The translations under genes were made by a program, and so were the position numbers. Of a DNA stretch of 64,000 bases, positions 33,005 through 43,844 are shown piece after piece. The DNA comes from Dolomedes plantarius (Eukaryota > Arthropoda > Arachnida > Araneae > Dolomedidae). Positions within the stretch are counted from its first letter, which is position 1. Each line of letters opens with the position of its first letter. The notes under the pieces were generated by a model that searched no databases, was not told the origin of the DNA, and was given only the letters and a program-made list of their open reading frames with translations. The stretch covers positions 13,645,466 to 13,709,465 of the forward strand of contig OU015490.1 of assembly GCA_907164885.2 (NCBI GenBank), in the 5' to 3' direction.

Positions 33005-33930
33005 TAGAATAAGAGATGAAATAAAAATAAAAAAATAAAAAATGATTTTAAGTAAAGAATTTTTTAAAAATTATTTTAAGCACCTAAAATAATATTCAAA
33101 TTAATATTACGTTATTTATTAATTAAAGTTAATTTTTTAAAAGAAAGAGGTGTGCTTGAGACCGTAGTTTTATTGAAAAATAAAAAAGGATTTTAAGTAA
33201 AGAATGTATTTTTAATTATTTTAAGCACCTAAAATAGTATTCAAAGTAATATTACGTTAGTTATTAATTAAAGTGAATTTTTTAAAAGAGAGAGGTTAAG
33301 AGATGAAATAAAAATACAAAAATAAAAAAAGGATTTTAAGTAAAGAATGTTTTTTTTAAATAATATTAAATTTTTTTTCAAATAATATTCCTAAAATAAT
33401 ATTCAAATTAATATTACGTTAGTAAATAATTAAAGTTAAATTTTTAAAAGAAAAAGGGCGTGCCGGAGAACGGCTAGGTTCTAACCACTATCGTAAAAAC
33501 AGAAGCCCACCGCGATAGCACCACGCTAAGGATCGTTGAAGACTTCGGCACAAAAAGTGGTAGAGGACAGTAGCGGTAAGAATGGAGATTGTTAGGATTA
33601 AGCCCCTAACTTTATTTCTACTGATCAGATATACATAATATATAGCCTATGTCCATCTGGAATAATGTACCTTTCAAACAGTGAAAGAATTTTTCAAATA
33701 GGTGCAGTGGTTCTGGAGATTACCCTCCACGTACAAAATCGCTCTCTCTTTATATGTAAGTATAGATAGATAGATTGTAGAAGTATAGATACACATTGGT
33801 ATTTCAAAATTAGAGTAAGAGATGAAATAAAAATACAAAAATAAAAAAAGGATTTTAAGTAAAGAATGTTTTTTTAATTATTTTAAGCACCTAAAATAAT
33901 ATTCAAATTAATATTACGTTACTTAATAAT
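33005..33930. repeat. Tandem ~150-bp repeat with retroelement tail inside
   Basis: AAAAAAGGATTTTAAGTAAAG followed by CACCTAAAATAATATTCAAA recurs at about 33035, 33180, 33320 and 33850. Between the third and fourth units, 33607-33775 is a copy of the tail also present at 35371-35540 (ACTTTATTTCTACTGATCAG, CCTATGTCCATCTGGAATAA). Each tail ends in a TATAGATA run. Confidence 0.7.
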
Positions 33931-33931
33931 T

Positions 33932-35350
33932 GTGTGCACTCCGCCATCTTGGATTTTTTGCGCCAACTTGGCGATTTTACCGTGTTTTGAGGAGTGGAAA
34001 AATTCTCGCCAATGTGTTTTAAGCGGTGTATTCAAAACGCTGGACTTTGAATTTTTTAGCTTTTTTAATAAAAACCACCTGTTTAAATTATGAAACTTAG
34101 AAAAAATTTTTAAAAATCATTTAAACGTTGGACTTAGATTTATTTTTGGGTTTTTAATAAAAACCAGTTTTTTAAATTATGAAACTTGGAAATTTTTTTG
34201 AAAAAATAATTCTCAAATATTGGAAATTTTGGGTTTTTCTTTTAGTTTTTTTAATAAAAACAACCTTTTTAAATTATGAAACTTAGAAATATATTTGAAA
34301 AATCATTTAATCGTTGGACTGAGATTTTTTTTTTGTCATTTTTAATTAAAAACTACCTTTTCAAATTATGATCCATATGAAAAATTTGGTCAAATGAATT
34401 TTACTTACAGATAAAATTTCAATGCCATGTATTCAGTTTGCCCTAACTCTTTGACTAATAGCAATGAATCACCAAAATATTATGCCAATATATTGTTAAT
34501 TAGAAAAAAAATACAGCATTTTCGTACCACCTAAATAACTTGCAATTTAAAAATTATCTAAAATTCAGCTTTGAAAAATGTAAAATAATTATGAACCCAT
34601 AAATTTATGGTGAGTAACCAGATACTCTTTTTTTTTTGGGGGGGGGGGGGGTTAGGGCATTGTGGTAATGAAATTTTACTTCAGATTTGACCTTAACCAA
34701 ATATTTGGTGCATACAATAAAATCGGGACAATGATTATTTGACCATTTATCCTGCTGTGTTGGAAATAAGAAAAAAAAACCTTTTTCTAAACCAGTAACT
34801 TAACCTTAATTAACTTCATAACTTAGGTTCCTGGGGAGAGAGAAGTTGAACTTCAGTTATTTAAATTTATTTGTAATCCACTACAACTTGGAATTATAAA
34901 ATATTTTAAAAAATATTGTATTTAAAATGTATACTGTATTTTACATTTTACGAAAAAATGATGGCAGATAATTTTTACTTCAAATAAATGAAATGGTGTA
35001 TCATTATAGTATACTAATTGACAATCGACAAACAAAATTAAAAGCAACTTAAATTTAAAAAGTTAACGAAACACTGATAATGGATTCAAAAATTTTCAAC
35101 AAAAAGACTCTTAGTTTTAAAAATAATTTACTCTTTTGAGTATAGTCAATTTGACTCAGATTTCCAGTTCAAGGCCGAGATCTGACTTAAAATTATTATA
35201 CTGTAATTCAAAGATCACATCAAAAATAACTGTTTGATCTTAAAATTAGAGAATTTGACATTGGGTTATTTTTACCAGAACGCAATAATTATCGCCATGC
35301 GAAATGCGCCAAACCCTGGCGGAAAAATCCAAGATGGCGGCCGTGTACAC
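33932..35350. mobile_element. Imperfect inverted-repeat element, ~1.4 kb
   Basis: GTGTGCACTCCGCCATCTTG at the left pairs with the complement of CAAGATGGCGGCCGTGTACAC at the right, and the pairing continues through a GCGCCAA/TTGGCG block. No transposase frame. The interior includes a 90-bp tandem repeat and T/G homopolymers at 34629-34652. No target duplication identified. Confidence 0.5.
34041..34380. repeat. ~90-bp tandem repeat, four units
   Basis: Units begin near 34041, 34129, 34221 and 34315 with TTGGAC or TTGGAAA and contain TTTAATAAAAACCACCT and TTTAAATTATGAAACTTAGA. Spacing is 88, 92 and 94 bp. Confidence 0.85.
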
Positions 35351-35370
35351 AAATCTAGAGTATCCCCCTC

Positions 35371-35540
35371 TAACTTTATTTCTACTGATCAGATATACAT
35401 AATATATAGCCTATGTCCATCTGGAATAATGTATCTGTCAAATTGTGAAAGAATTTTTCAAATAGGTGCAGTGGTTCCGGAGATTACCCTCCACGTACAA
35501 AATCCGCTCTCTCTTTATATATTAGTATAGATAACATAAC
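35371..35540 (+). mobile_element. RTE-like 3' tail copy
   Basis: Nearly the same as 33607-33775: AGGTGCAGTGGTTCCGGAGA, TTACCCTCCACGTACAAAAT, then TATATATTAGTATAGATAA. Looks like the 3' end of a non-LTR element whose body is missing. Confidence 0.6.
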
Positions 35541-35546
35541 TAGCTG

Positions 35547-36265
35547 AATACCCGTGCTTCGCTACGGAGTACATTCAAATTAAATACAACGGGCAATGTA
35601 TGCAATTAATGCCAAAATATATATATATATATTTATGAAAAATTCGTAACGGATATTTTTGTAGACAAAATAGTGTAAAAGAAAATATTCAAATTAAATA
35701 CATCGGTCAATGTATGCAATTAATTTGTATGTTTAATATCCATAAAACATACTAATCTGAATTAAATTCTCAAAAAATTTCCATCTCAATTAGTCTAGTG
35801 GTTAAATTTTATCTATTTCCATATTTTAATATTTTTTGTCAATTTACTTCGTTGTTATGCACGTGTTAAAATTAATTTAAAGTATCACAAAAAGAAAAGA
35901 AACCACGTGATCAGCATTTAATACATTAAATTCTAAAAATTAATCTTTAAAAATTCACCAAAAATCAGAAAATGGAGGTAAAGATTCGAAAAAGATTTCA
36001 TTTTAAAGAAATTTTGATGATATTTCTCGTGATATAAATTTTAGAACTCTCAGATTATTATTTTAAATCCAAACTTTAAAAAATATTACAAAAACAGCTT
36101 AAAAATTTAATTTTAAAAAATCTAAAAAGAATTTTTCAAAAATCCTTCTTAGTGCACCCTTACACTATAAGCAGAATCGCCATGTAAAATTTCAGCCCTT
36201 TAGGTCCAGCGGTTTGGTCTGTGTGTTATCTGTCAGTCAGTCATGGAACTGTTTTATATATATAA
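35547..36265 (+). mobile_element. RTE-like short retroelement, head to tail
   Basis: Begins TAGCTGAATACCCGTGCTTC GCTACGG and ends with TTTAGGTCCAGCGGTTTGGT, CTGTCAGTCAGTCA and a TATATATA run. ATTCAAATTAAATAC A-C-G is duplicated inside (35573 and 35688). No coding frame. Class inferred from the widely seen GGTCCAGCGGTTTGG tail style. Confidence 0.5.
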
Positions 36266-36266
36266 A

Positions 36267-36825
36267 TTACGTAGGTCGATCAAATATAAACGTGCGTAAA
36301 TTACTGGCACAGTTCGGCAATGGCACGCTATCAAAGTCTGAAATATGCAAATGGCACAAAATGTTTCGTGACGGCCGAGAAGTCGAAAATGTGTGTCATC
36401 CTCGTCGACCAAGTACCAGCGTTGGTTCTTGGTCGATCAGCCTTGGTGAACCATGGTTGACAAAATTCAACAAATTCATATCTTTACTCTCGACGGCCGA
36501 CAAATAGCAGTTCATACGTTAGGAAAAAAACCAAGATAAACTATGAAAGTGTGCAAACGATGATAAAGAACGAGTTGAAATTTCGAAAAATCATTGCAAG
36601 ACAGGTGCCTCGAAAAGCCTTTAGGATCGAAAGCAGCCTATCGATCCTAAAGCCGTGACATTCCGATCAGCAATGTGTTGCTCTTCAGGGACAAAGCTAG
36701 GCCTCACACTGCTGCTGTAACGCAATACAAATTACTGAAACTACGCTGCAGTACATTTCAATATCTGCCCTACATTCCAAATTTATCGCCCTCGAACTAC
36801 CATTTGTTTGGACCCCTTAAATGTT
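36267..36825 (+). pseudogene. mariner-type transposase, internally deleted
   Basis: N-terminal helix-turn-helix: VRKLLAQFGNGTLSKSEICK then WHKMFRDGREVENVCHPRRP, as in mariner HTH_48 domains. After stops and a large deletion the C-terminal part reads LLFRDKARPHTAAVTQYKLL then YIPNLSPSNYHLFGPLK. The second catalytic D is present within RDKARPH, but the usual final D (PSD) reads N. The first catalytic D region is missing. Confidence 0.82.
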
Positions 36826-36864
36826 GATTGTTTGTCAATGCGGGATACTTGTCAATCAAAACAT

Positions 36865-37112
36865 GCTCACACAATCCGCGAGAACCGTTGGTTGTTTTCA
36901 ATGGGGGCACCATATAAGTGAACCAACACCCCTCCCCCTGGTGCCAATTTTGATCGAGTACTTCCAGGGGCGACATTTTGGGGGGTCGTACCTTCCCCAC
37001 CCACTGACCTCAAAGATGGAGTTTCCGGTCTACAGATTTAACGTGTTCATATCCGGTCTAGACACGAAGGTATTTAATTGCGCTTGTCGGGGTTTGATCC
37101 GAGCAGGACCCC
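36865..37112 (-). mobile_element. tRNA-derived SINE family 1
   Basis: Minus strand: a B-box region GCTCGGATCAAACCCCGACA followed by AGCGCAATTAAATACCTTCG, GTCTAGACCGGATATG, ACGTTAAATC and GGTACGACCCCCC. It is collinear with the copy at 40440-40704. The A-box end is truncated here at about 37112. Confidence 0.75.
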
Positions 37113-37242
37113 TTAAATAAGCGTTATGAGTAGAAAGATTTTCAGCTGATGAAGAGGGAGAAAAATTTGTGCGCATTTGGCTTTTTACACGCCCTACCCC
37201 TTTTTGTAACTCACTTGACTTGATTCACTTCGAGTTTCAACC

Positions 37243-39700
37243 ATGTCGTTGAACCGTGAAGACATGCCATTGAGCGGCCCAATGATGTCGGAAGTAAGGG
37301 CCGGTACCTCTCAACCGATGCCGAACTATTGGGCTGTCTACACTCCACCTGATATCAATAATCTTCAAGACGTACTTCGCCTGAAGCCTGAGTTGCTCCC
37401 CACCCTGAATAAAGAGCAGCTTCAACATCTCCATTTATCTGCTGTACGGCACAGCGAAAACATTGACTTTAGACGGGCACTGCTTAGTCGAAGACCACCT
37501 AACGAAAATGACTGTTACGTAATAATGTGTGACGTAACGCCTCCACCCACTTCGCCCTCTAGCGGCATGAATAACGCAGAACGAACTCTGTATCCGTCCT
37601 AGAAGGAGCTCCTGCAACAAGCGGAGTTTCCTTTGGCAAACAATGCCACGCTATTAAACTTTAATTTTATTTACAGTCCATTTGCTTTTTTGTCAAACAT
37701 AGTACACCTCCGTACAATGACCATACTCTACTGGGGAAGTTGAAAGGATTGTCTGGTGAACTCGCTCTCATTATTCCTTCCCTCAACCAGGCTCTGAGAG
37801 AATGTTTCCCCCACCCCCAGCCCTCCCGACGCTTTGACGTCTCAGGCTAACATGACGGCCGCTCATAAAGCAGCCGTCTCTCAGAAATTTCCTGCTAAGG
37901 AACCAAACAATGACAATTCTAAAGCCGCTAGAGGCGAAGACATTCTATTTCTCCCTGTTTAAGTCAGGCACACTTTTAAGAAAAATAGGAACCCTGTGAC
38001 TGAACCAAAAATTAAAATCCATCTCCTTGATAATGTCCCTCAAGACATTGATCCTGACCTGAATAATGGAGATATGGAGATATGGATATGTAGGAGATAT
38101 GGACACCACTCCAAATTCTTAGGGTGCTCCGAAAGTTGCCCCCCCCTCCAGTTTTTATTCTACTAGATCAGTTCTGGTACAAACATCTTCATCAAATCAG
38201 AGAAGATATGGAACCCTCACTGTACTCGGTCACGAAGGGAAGATATCTTCTCCTTACAATTATTGACTCCACAGGGTATCGAGGATTAATCAGATACCTC
38301 GAAGAGCATAAGATTGAGAGCAAATCTTACCTCCTTGACGAGGACAAACCATTGAAGGTAGTAATTAGGGGATTACCGGCATGTACCGATCCCAAATAAA
38401 TCCAACAATTTCTGGAACTTGAGGGCTACCAAAATGCTAAAGTTACTCCGATGTTCAAAGGACCCAAAGCTAGGAGAGTTCCTATGCCTTTGTTCCACGT
38501 CCAAGTTTTAAAAATGGAGGATATTACCCGCATCTATAATCTCACTGATTATGCTGGTTACTGAAGTACATATCGAAAGGTACCGAGGAGTGAAAGGCCC
38601 TAGTCCTGACAGTGTTTTAACTGTCAAGACTTCTTTCACTCCAGCGCCGCTTGCCGACTTGCACCCAGGTGTGTTAAGTGGGGAGAAGCCCATCAAACTG
38701 AATCTTAATTTTGCCGAAAGGCACCACAACTGTTCAGCATTGCTTCGACTTTCTATCAAAAGATGGCAGCACCTGACAAAATTGTTTTGCTTTGTGTTTA
38801 AAAATTATATTTATTATGTATTATAATTAATAGCTTAAAGATTAATGTTTAAATTGGTAAATTACTTTCTTGATTTTTAAGAATTTTTGGAATAATTTGT
38901 TTAAATATCTATTGCTTTAAACTTAATGGAATTTTTCTTATTTTTATCTCTTCATTGTGAAAAGACTGATGCATTTTGGGTAATTTTCTTCGGATTGTTT
39001 GTTAGTTATTCTACGAGTTAATGTGGTTATTCTCTTGAAAACGCCTTTTGCTATTATTCTATGTTATCCTATTCATTCAATTTTTGAGAAATTCCAATTA
39101 TTTTTTAAAAATCGGAACATCGAGGATTTTTATAAAATCACATTATGGCATTTTATTAAAACGCATTTATGGCAAAAACCTATGGATTTCCTTAAAGTAT
39201 TCAACCACACCATTTTTGGTAAGTGAATTCTAAGCTTAATATTGAAAATTAATTCCCATTGCATCTCAGTTGTATTATTTATAAATTCCATTAACAAAAT
39301 AAATCTTATATAACTAATTGGAAAGTTTTGTGTATTGTTCTTTTTATTTTTCTCTATTCTTAAATATTCTTAATGATCGTACAACAACACCCATTCGTTT
39401 GTGCTAGCTACGAAGGCCCCCCACCCTGCAAATTACCGTAAGTGTCCCAAATATCCCCAGACGGGGAAAAAAACAACGTAAAAATCCCAGGGTCAACGCC
39501 CAACATGATCGCAGTACTACTGATGCCACTACTAATAATACATAATACATTCGTGAGAAGGACGTTTAATTCTACGTCTTTCGCATCTGCAGTTTCTGGT
39601 AACAAGGAACTCCCTCATCAGGCCCCTGTTATGCCGGAGATGACGCCAATAGTCCCCATCCTATTTCATGTCAGGCACGACATTTGTCGTTTCTAGTCTA
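37243..39700 (+). pseudogene. Jockey-type LINE ORF1 (PRE_C2HC and zinc knuckles), decayed and split
   Basis: From ATG 37243 a 119-codon frame (SQPMPNYWAVYTPPDINNLQ, LRLKPELLPTLNKEQLQHLH) is followed by broken sequence. At 38124-38560 comes a PRE_C2HC-like domain (RYLLLTIIDSTGYRGLIRYL, LKVVIRGLPACTDP, a stop, VPMPLFHVQVL, RIYNLTDYAGY). Near 38610 a CCHC knuckle reads CFNCQDFFHSSAAC in a shifted frame, and the next knuckle has W for C. Reading resumes at 39405 with HPANYRKCPKYPQ then STSFASAVSGNKELPHQAP. So 38771-39404 interrupts the gene. This is the nucleic-acid-binding first protein of jockey-like LINEs; ORF2 is not found in the window. Confidence 0.82.
38771..39404. other. AT-rich insertion inside the LINE ORF1
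   Basis: About 630 bp, far more AT-rich than the flanking LINE, separating the second and third zinc knuckles. No inverted termini or target duplication found, and its frames are not recognisable. Confidence 0.55.
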
Positions 39701-40154
39701 TCCCACGTCATCATCAAGGGTATACTCGATTTAAAATTGGTTTCTCCTGCTATTGAAGTAACGGATTTTTTCCCACGCCGGTCTTTAAGCCAGGACTGAT
39801 TGCTGATCCAGCCTTTCAATCATGCGGCTCTTCCAAATTCTAACGCCTTATTGGCAATTTCCTATCTGAAAATCCACTATATGTTTAATTATCTTTATCC
39901 ATTCGAAGCTTTAGGAATGGACTTAGCGCATTCCAGGTACTCCGGAAAGCAAACTACCTTGACTTTGACCTTTTTGTAACTAAAGTGTAAAGTAAATGCT
40001 AACATGTTGGTTAAAGTTTGTGAATATGGTAGAAAAATGACATTGGTATGTATGTATTTTAATTAAATAATTGAATTATGGATAAAGTCTCTTTCATATT
40101 CGATCCACCCTCGTAGTGCATAATTCACTTCCGCGCTCCACTTCCGAATACCAC

Positions 40155-40440
40155 AAAGGTACATATTGTCGTTGTTTTTAATAGCCCTTGGCCGCAAGTA
40201 ATCCAAACCAGGTCCATATAAGCTCCGGCCGTATCCACTGCGAAATTTTTGTGAATTAACGAATTTTTACAAAATGTTTTACTTTTCACAGTAATATAAT
40301 TTTTAATACTATTGTAAAATTTTCATTCACTTTTTTTCAATTTTCGTCTGCAAGTATATTAGTATAGTAAATCTCTTGTTGTTTCTAATGCCACCGGGCC
40401 AGAAATATTCCAAAATAGGTCCATATAGGCTATATGGCTG
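40155..40440. repeat. Direct repeat of ~60 bp, 215 bp apart
   Basis: GTTGTTTTTAATAGCC ... CCAGGTCCATATAAGCTCC near 40160-40225 resembles GTTGTTTCTAATGCC ... ATAGGTCCATATAGGCT near 40378-40435. The second is next to the SINE, so these may be SINE tail remnants. Positions 39701-40154 show no gene. Confidence 0.5.
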
Positions 40441-40704
40441 AGGGGTGCGGCTCCAGTATATAATGGCACCACAAGGGTCGGAGTCCGATTTAGACAGGTA
40501 TCACCTCAATTTTGACCAAGCACCCCCAGGGGGGGGGGGTCGTACCCTCTCTACCCTATCATAGGACTTTCCGGAGAACGCATTTAACGTGCCACTAACC
40601 GGCTTAGACACGGGGGGGGTATTGAATGGCGCTTGTCGGGATTCGATCCGAGCACCCTCAGCACAGAAATCCGACGCGCTACCACTAGACTATCTAGAGC
40701 CCAA
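40440..40704 (-). mobile_element. tRNA-derived SINE family 1, best-preserved copy
   Basis: The minus strand starts GGGCTCTAGATAGTCTAGTG (A box within) and has TCGGATCGAATCCCGACAAG (B box) 45 bp later, both close to tRNA consensus. The body GTGTCTAAGCCGGTTAGTGG, TTAAATGCG, GTACGACCCCCCCCC is shared with the copy at 36865. A pol III internal promoter is therefore visible. An intact acceptor stem is not, so this is not a tRNA gene. Confidence 0.8.
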
Positions 40705-40709
40705 AGCAT

Positions 40710-41743
40710 ATGATTCATCTGATGTCTTGAAAATCTCTGTTAAGGAGATCGGAACTATTCATATATTATAAGGGTATAAAAATAATGGAAGGGAATATCC
40801 AATCACTTGGAATTTCTGCCTTATCACAAGAGGATGATCAAATGTTAATAAAAGCTATTAAGAAATTTGCAAGGGGTCGTCTTTTATGCTCAAAGTTACA
40901 GGAGGTATAAGTTAATTCTATACCATCATAAAATACTGCAATTAAACAAAATGTCAGAGATTATTTGTATAAAGCAGAAGAAATTCTTATTTGGAATAGT
41001 ATTATTGAATGCCAAAATAATTTTATTAGTTCTGAAGCTCTTGGCGTTTAATATTTTGAGAAACTCAAACTTAAAGTCACCCAATTTAATATTTTTGGTC
41101 AAACAAATTTCGAATAATTGCATTCATTTCCTCTAAGATACGAGTATTTTAATCCTATTAAGTAATTTTGATGTTATTTCAACAATTGTTCGGAACTGGA
41201 TATTTCATCCCTGCGCTATGCGATCAACCTTAATTAATAGGATTGAAATAACCAGCGCAAACGAGCGTTAGACCCTTCAAGACTCCCGTATCAAATAAAA
41301 TCATTTTAAAGGACCCTGCGAGTGAATTTATTTCATATGTAATGTGTGCTGAGATAAATATCTAAGAGGCTCATTCGAAATCAAAGTAGTTAAGGAACGA
41401 AAGAGAAAAAAATCATTCATATTAGGAATATTGTTGAGACATTATAACCAAACTTTTAAGCTTCCTGAATTGTTAAATACAATTCTCGCAGTTTTGAAAC
41501 TTTATTCATTTGGCGTTAAAGTATTTTCACTAAACACAATTCCAAATCTGAATGCGTCAGGATAATGCTCTTACATCTAAAGCAGGCCTCGAAATGTGAT
41601 GAGGGGCTTATTACTTTATGGAAAGCTACTGCAGGCCACAAGAAAATGTAGAATAGATGGGAAAGCGAAAAATATTTTATCTAACAAAAAATAAATTACT
41701 GATATTTCTAAAAGTGAATAAATATTAATATTCATTGCTTATA
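40710..41743. other. No gene or repeat recognised
   Basis: AT-rich. A short word near 41585-41640 (GCCTCGAAATG ... CTTTATGGAAAGCTACT) recurs near 7985-8035, so part is an old dispersed repeat. Confidence 0.4.
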
Positions 41744-41999
41744 CAGAGTGCCCGAGAAATATCTTTATTATTCTAGAGATTAATAACAAAAATACGAACA
41801 GGTCAAGTAAAATGCAGTTTGCGGCAAAAGAATGAAGAAATCTAACAATTTTTTTTTTAAACAGTACCTTCAGTGGAGCTTTACGTAAGTTCCGTTAGTA
41901 GTACGAAGAATGTTGAGTCTGTAGTTCATTTAACATTGTAGTCTTTTAACATTCGCGGTGTAAGTGAGGATTGCGAATGGTATTATTTCCTTTAAAAAG

Positions 42000-42519
42000 G
42001 AAATATCAGAAACGGGTGTTCGATAAACAATGTCATTAACTCAGTGGTTCCCAACCCGTAGCAGTCTACGTACCACTAAGCCAGAAATTGAACCATGTGC
42101 GGACCCCCCTCCCACAGATACACACACTGACATAAGGGGGAACCTTCCGGGAGGTATGGGGGTATAGAATATCCCTCAGGCAAAAGGGATACAGGATTAA
42201 CGTACTCACATTCTAACGTATCATATTCTAATAATAAAATAATTATGTTATACTTTTAAGAAATTTTAATTCAACACCTGATAGTCATCAGATGTATTCG
42301 ACCCATCTAGTTCAATAAACATCGCTTTCAAAATAACCATTTATTTGGCAACATTTTTACATGGGGTGCCAAACCACTCCCGAAGCTCTCGCGGACCACC
42401 GGTTGGGAACCACTGCGTTAACATAACCCCACAAAAAGAAATCCAGCGGAATTATGTCGGGCGATCGCGGAGGCCAAGGTATTGGTCCTCCAAGACCAAT
42501 CCATCGTTCGGGAATTGAC
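42000..42519 (-). pseudogene. mariner-type transposase fragment split by a hAT MITE
   Basis: On the minus strand 42519-42417 reads ERWIGLGGPIPWPPRSPDII then PLDFFLWGYVN. The frame is cut by the hAT MITE and resumes at 42041 as NDIVYRTPVSD. The WPPRSPD...PLDFFLWGY signature is the same as in the fragment at 60576, so both come from one transposase family. Only this catalytic C-terminal piece is left. Confidence 0.78.
42042..42415. mobile_element. hAT MITE, 374 bp
   Basis: Perfect 15-bp ends CAGTGGTTCCCAACC / GGTTGGGAACCACTG. Flanks CATTAACT (42034-42041) and CGTTAACA (42416-42423) are an 8-bp duplication with two differences. The inside reads GCAGTCTACGTACCACTAAG and is non-coding. It interrupts a transposase fragment. 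Confidence 0.85.
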
Positions 42520-42713
42520 ACTAGAAAATATAATTGATACTACCTTAGGCAATTGATAATAGAAAAAAAAACTGTTAGATTTCTCATTCTTTTGCCGCAA
42601 GCTGCATTTCATTTGACCTGTTCGTATTTTTGCTATTAATGTTTAGAATAATAAAGATATTTCTCGAACACTCTGTATATTTTTTTCGTAATACTATAAA
42701 TCTAAAAATAATA

Positions 42714-43522
42714 CAGTGGAACCTCGCATAACGAGCATAATTCGTTCTAGAGTCTTAATCGTAATGCGAAACAATTTTTCCCATATAAATTAATGTAAAA
42801 TGCGATAATGCATTCCATGTCAAAAAATACTCAAAATTTTTTAGATGTAACATTTATTATTTAAAGAAAATTACTTATACATAAATTCTTACGGAGAAAA
42901 ATCATCCATATGTAGTTTATTATTTACGAATTTATGACACATATTTAATTTTTTTACTAGAAAGCTATCTAGCGACATTTGTTTTTCTCGGCGCTTTAAA
43001 ATTTGCTGAAAATGTGTCACCACATTGTCACTGAATAAATTTATAGAGCGCATAGCCACCGTCTTATCAGGGTGATGTTTTGTAACTTACGATGCAACAG
43101 TTTCCCATGCTTTCATCATTTCTTTTATTGCGCCAGAAGATTGTTTCTTTGCTGTTTCTTCGTCCTTCTCCACTGACAAACTCTCCTCTACAACTGCTTG
43201 CTGTGAAATACACTGCAATTCCATTAGCTGTTCGGTGGTCAGCTCATGGTTGTGCTCTTCCACAACCTCCTCGATATCATTGTTATCCTCCAGTCCCATG
43301 ATATTTGCTTCTCGAACCATCCATGACTACCCTTAAATACTTATTTTTCAGCCGTGGATGATCCTGGTGACGTGAAGATCTGAATGACGTGAAGAGGGGA
43401 CTTCCTTCCACGTCACTCGTTATGCGAAATGTTGCTCGTTAAGCGAGCCATTTTTACTATTTATTTTGCTCGTTATGCGAAATACTCGTTATGTGAGGTG
43501 CTAGCTAAACGAGGTTCCACTG
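42714..43522 (-). mobile_element. Tigger-type deletion derivative
   Basis: CAGTGGAACCTCGCATAACG at the left and CGAGGTTCCACTG at the right, with TA at 42712-42713 and 43523-43524. At 809 bp it retains only the C-terminal part of a Tigger transposase. It begins 38 bp after the preceding MITE. Confidence 0.88.
42925..43320 (-). pseudogene. Tigger transposase C-terminal region
   Basis: Reads EVVEEHNHELTTEQLMELQC, then SSGAIKEMMKAWETVAS, a stop, TKHHPDKTVAMRSINLFSDN and QILKRREKQMSLDSFL. This is the acidic C-terminal region typical of Tigger/pogo transposases. The DNA-binding and catalytic parts are deleted. The stop after VAS is the only break in the remaining piece. Confidence 0.82.
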
Positions 43523-43844
43523 TATTTGGTATTTTTTAAGTTTGTAATATTATGAGTCTTCACAAAAAACTTCGCGGGCCACAAAGTAAGTGCTACACGT
43601 TGCTCATGGGCCGTATTTTATGCAGGCCTGATCTAATGGATGTTTCGCTGGAGATACTGATATAATTTTTTTTCTGTAGTTGCCTGGATAGCACGTTCAT
43701 AAAATCTTGGGAGGAACTGTTTGTACATATCAACCTATTTAGTATCTATTGATTCTGCAGATCTTTAACATTTATTCGGAACCAAGCTTCAGATATCATT
43801 ATAAACTAACTTCATAATGAACATCATGCTTTACAACAAACATA

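Larger units (their letters stand above)
41744..42675. mobile_element. mariner-type MITE with ~100-bp inverted repeats
   Basis: CAGAGTGCCCGAGAAATATC at the left and its near-complement ending CACTCTG at 42675 continue as inverted repeats for about 100 bp (including ATACGAACAGGTCAA and GCGGCAAAAGAATGA). TA flanks at 41742-41743 and 42676-42677. A hAT MITE (42042-42415) is nested; without it the element is about 558 bp. Confidence 0.88.

Noticed and set aside
36821..37120. A 99-codon plus-strand frame
   Set aside because: Runs antisense through a tRNA-derived SINE.
40640..40704. Functional tRNA gene
   Set aside because: Good A and B boxes, but no complete cloverleaf or acceptor stem; body shared with other SINE copies.
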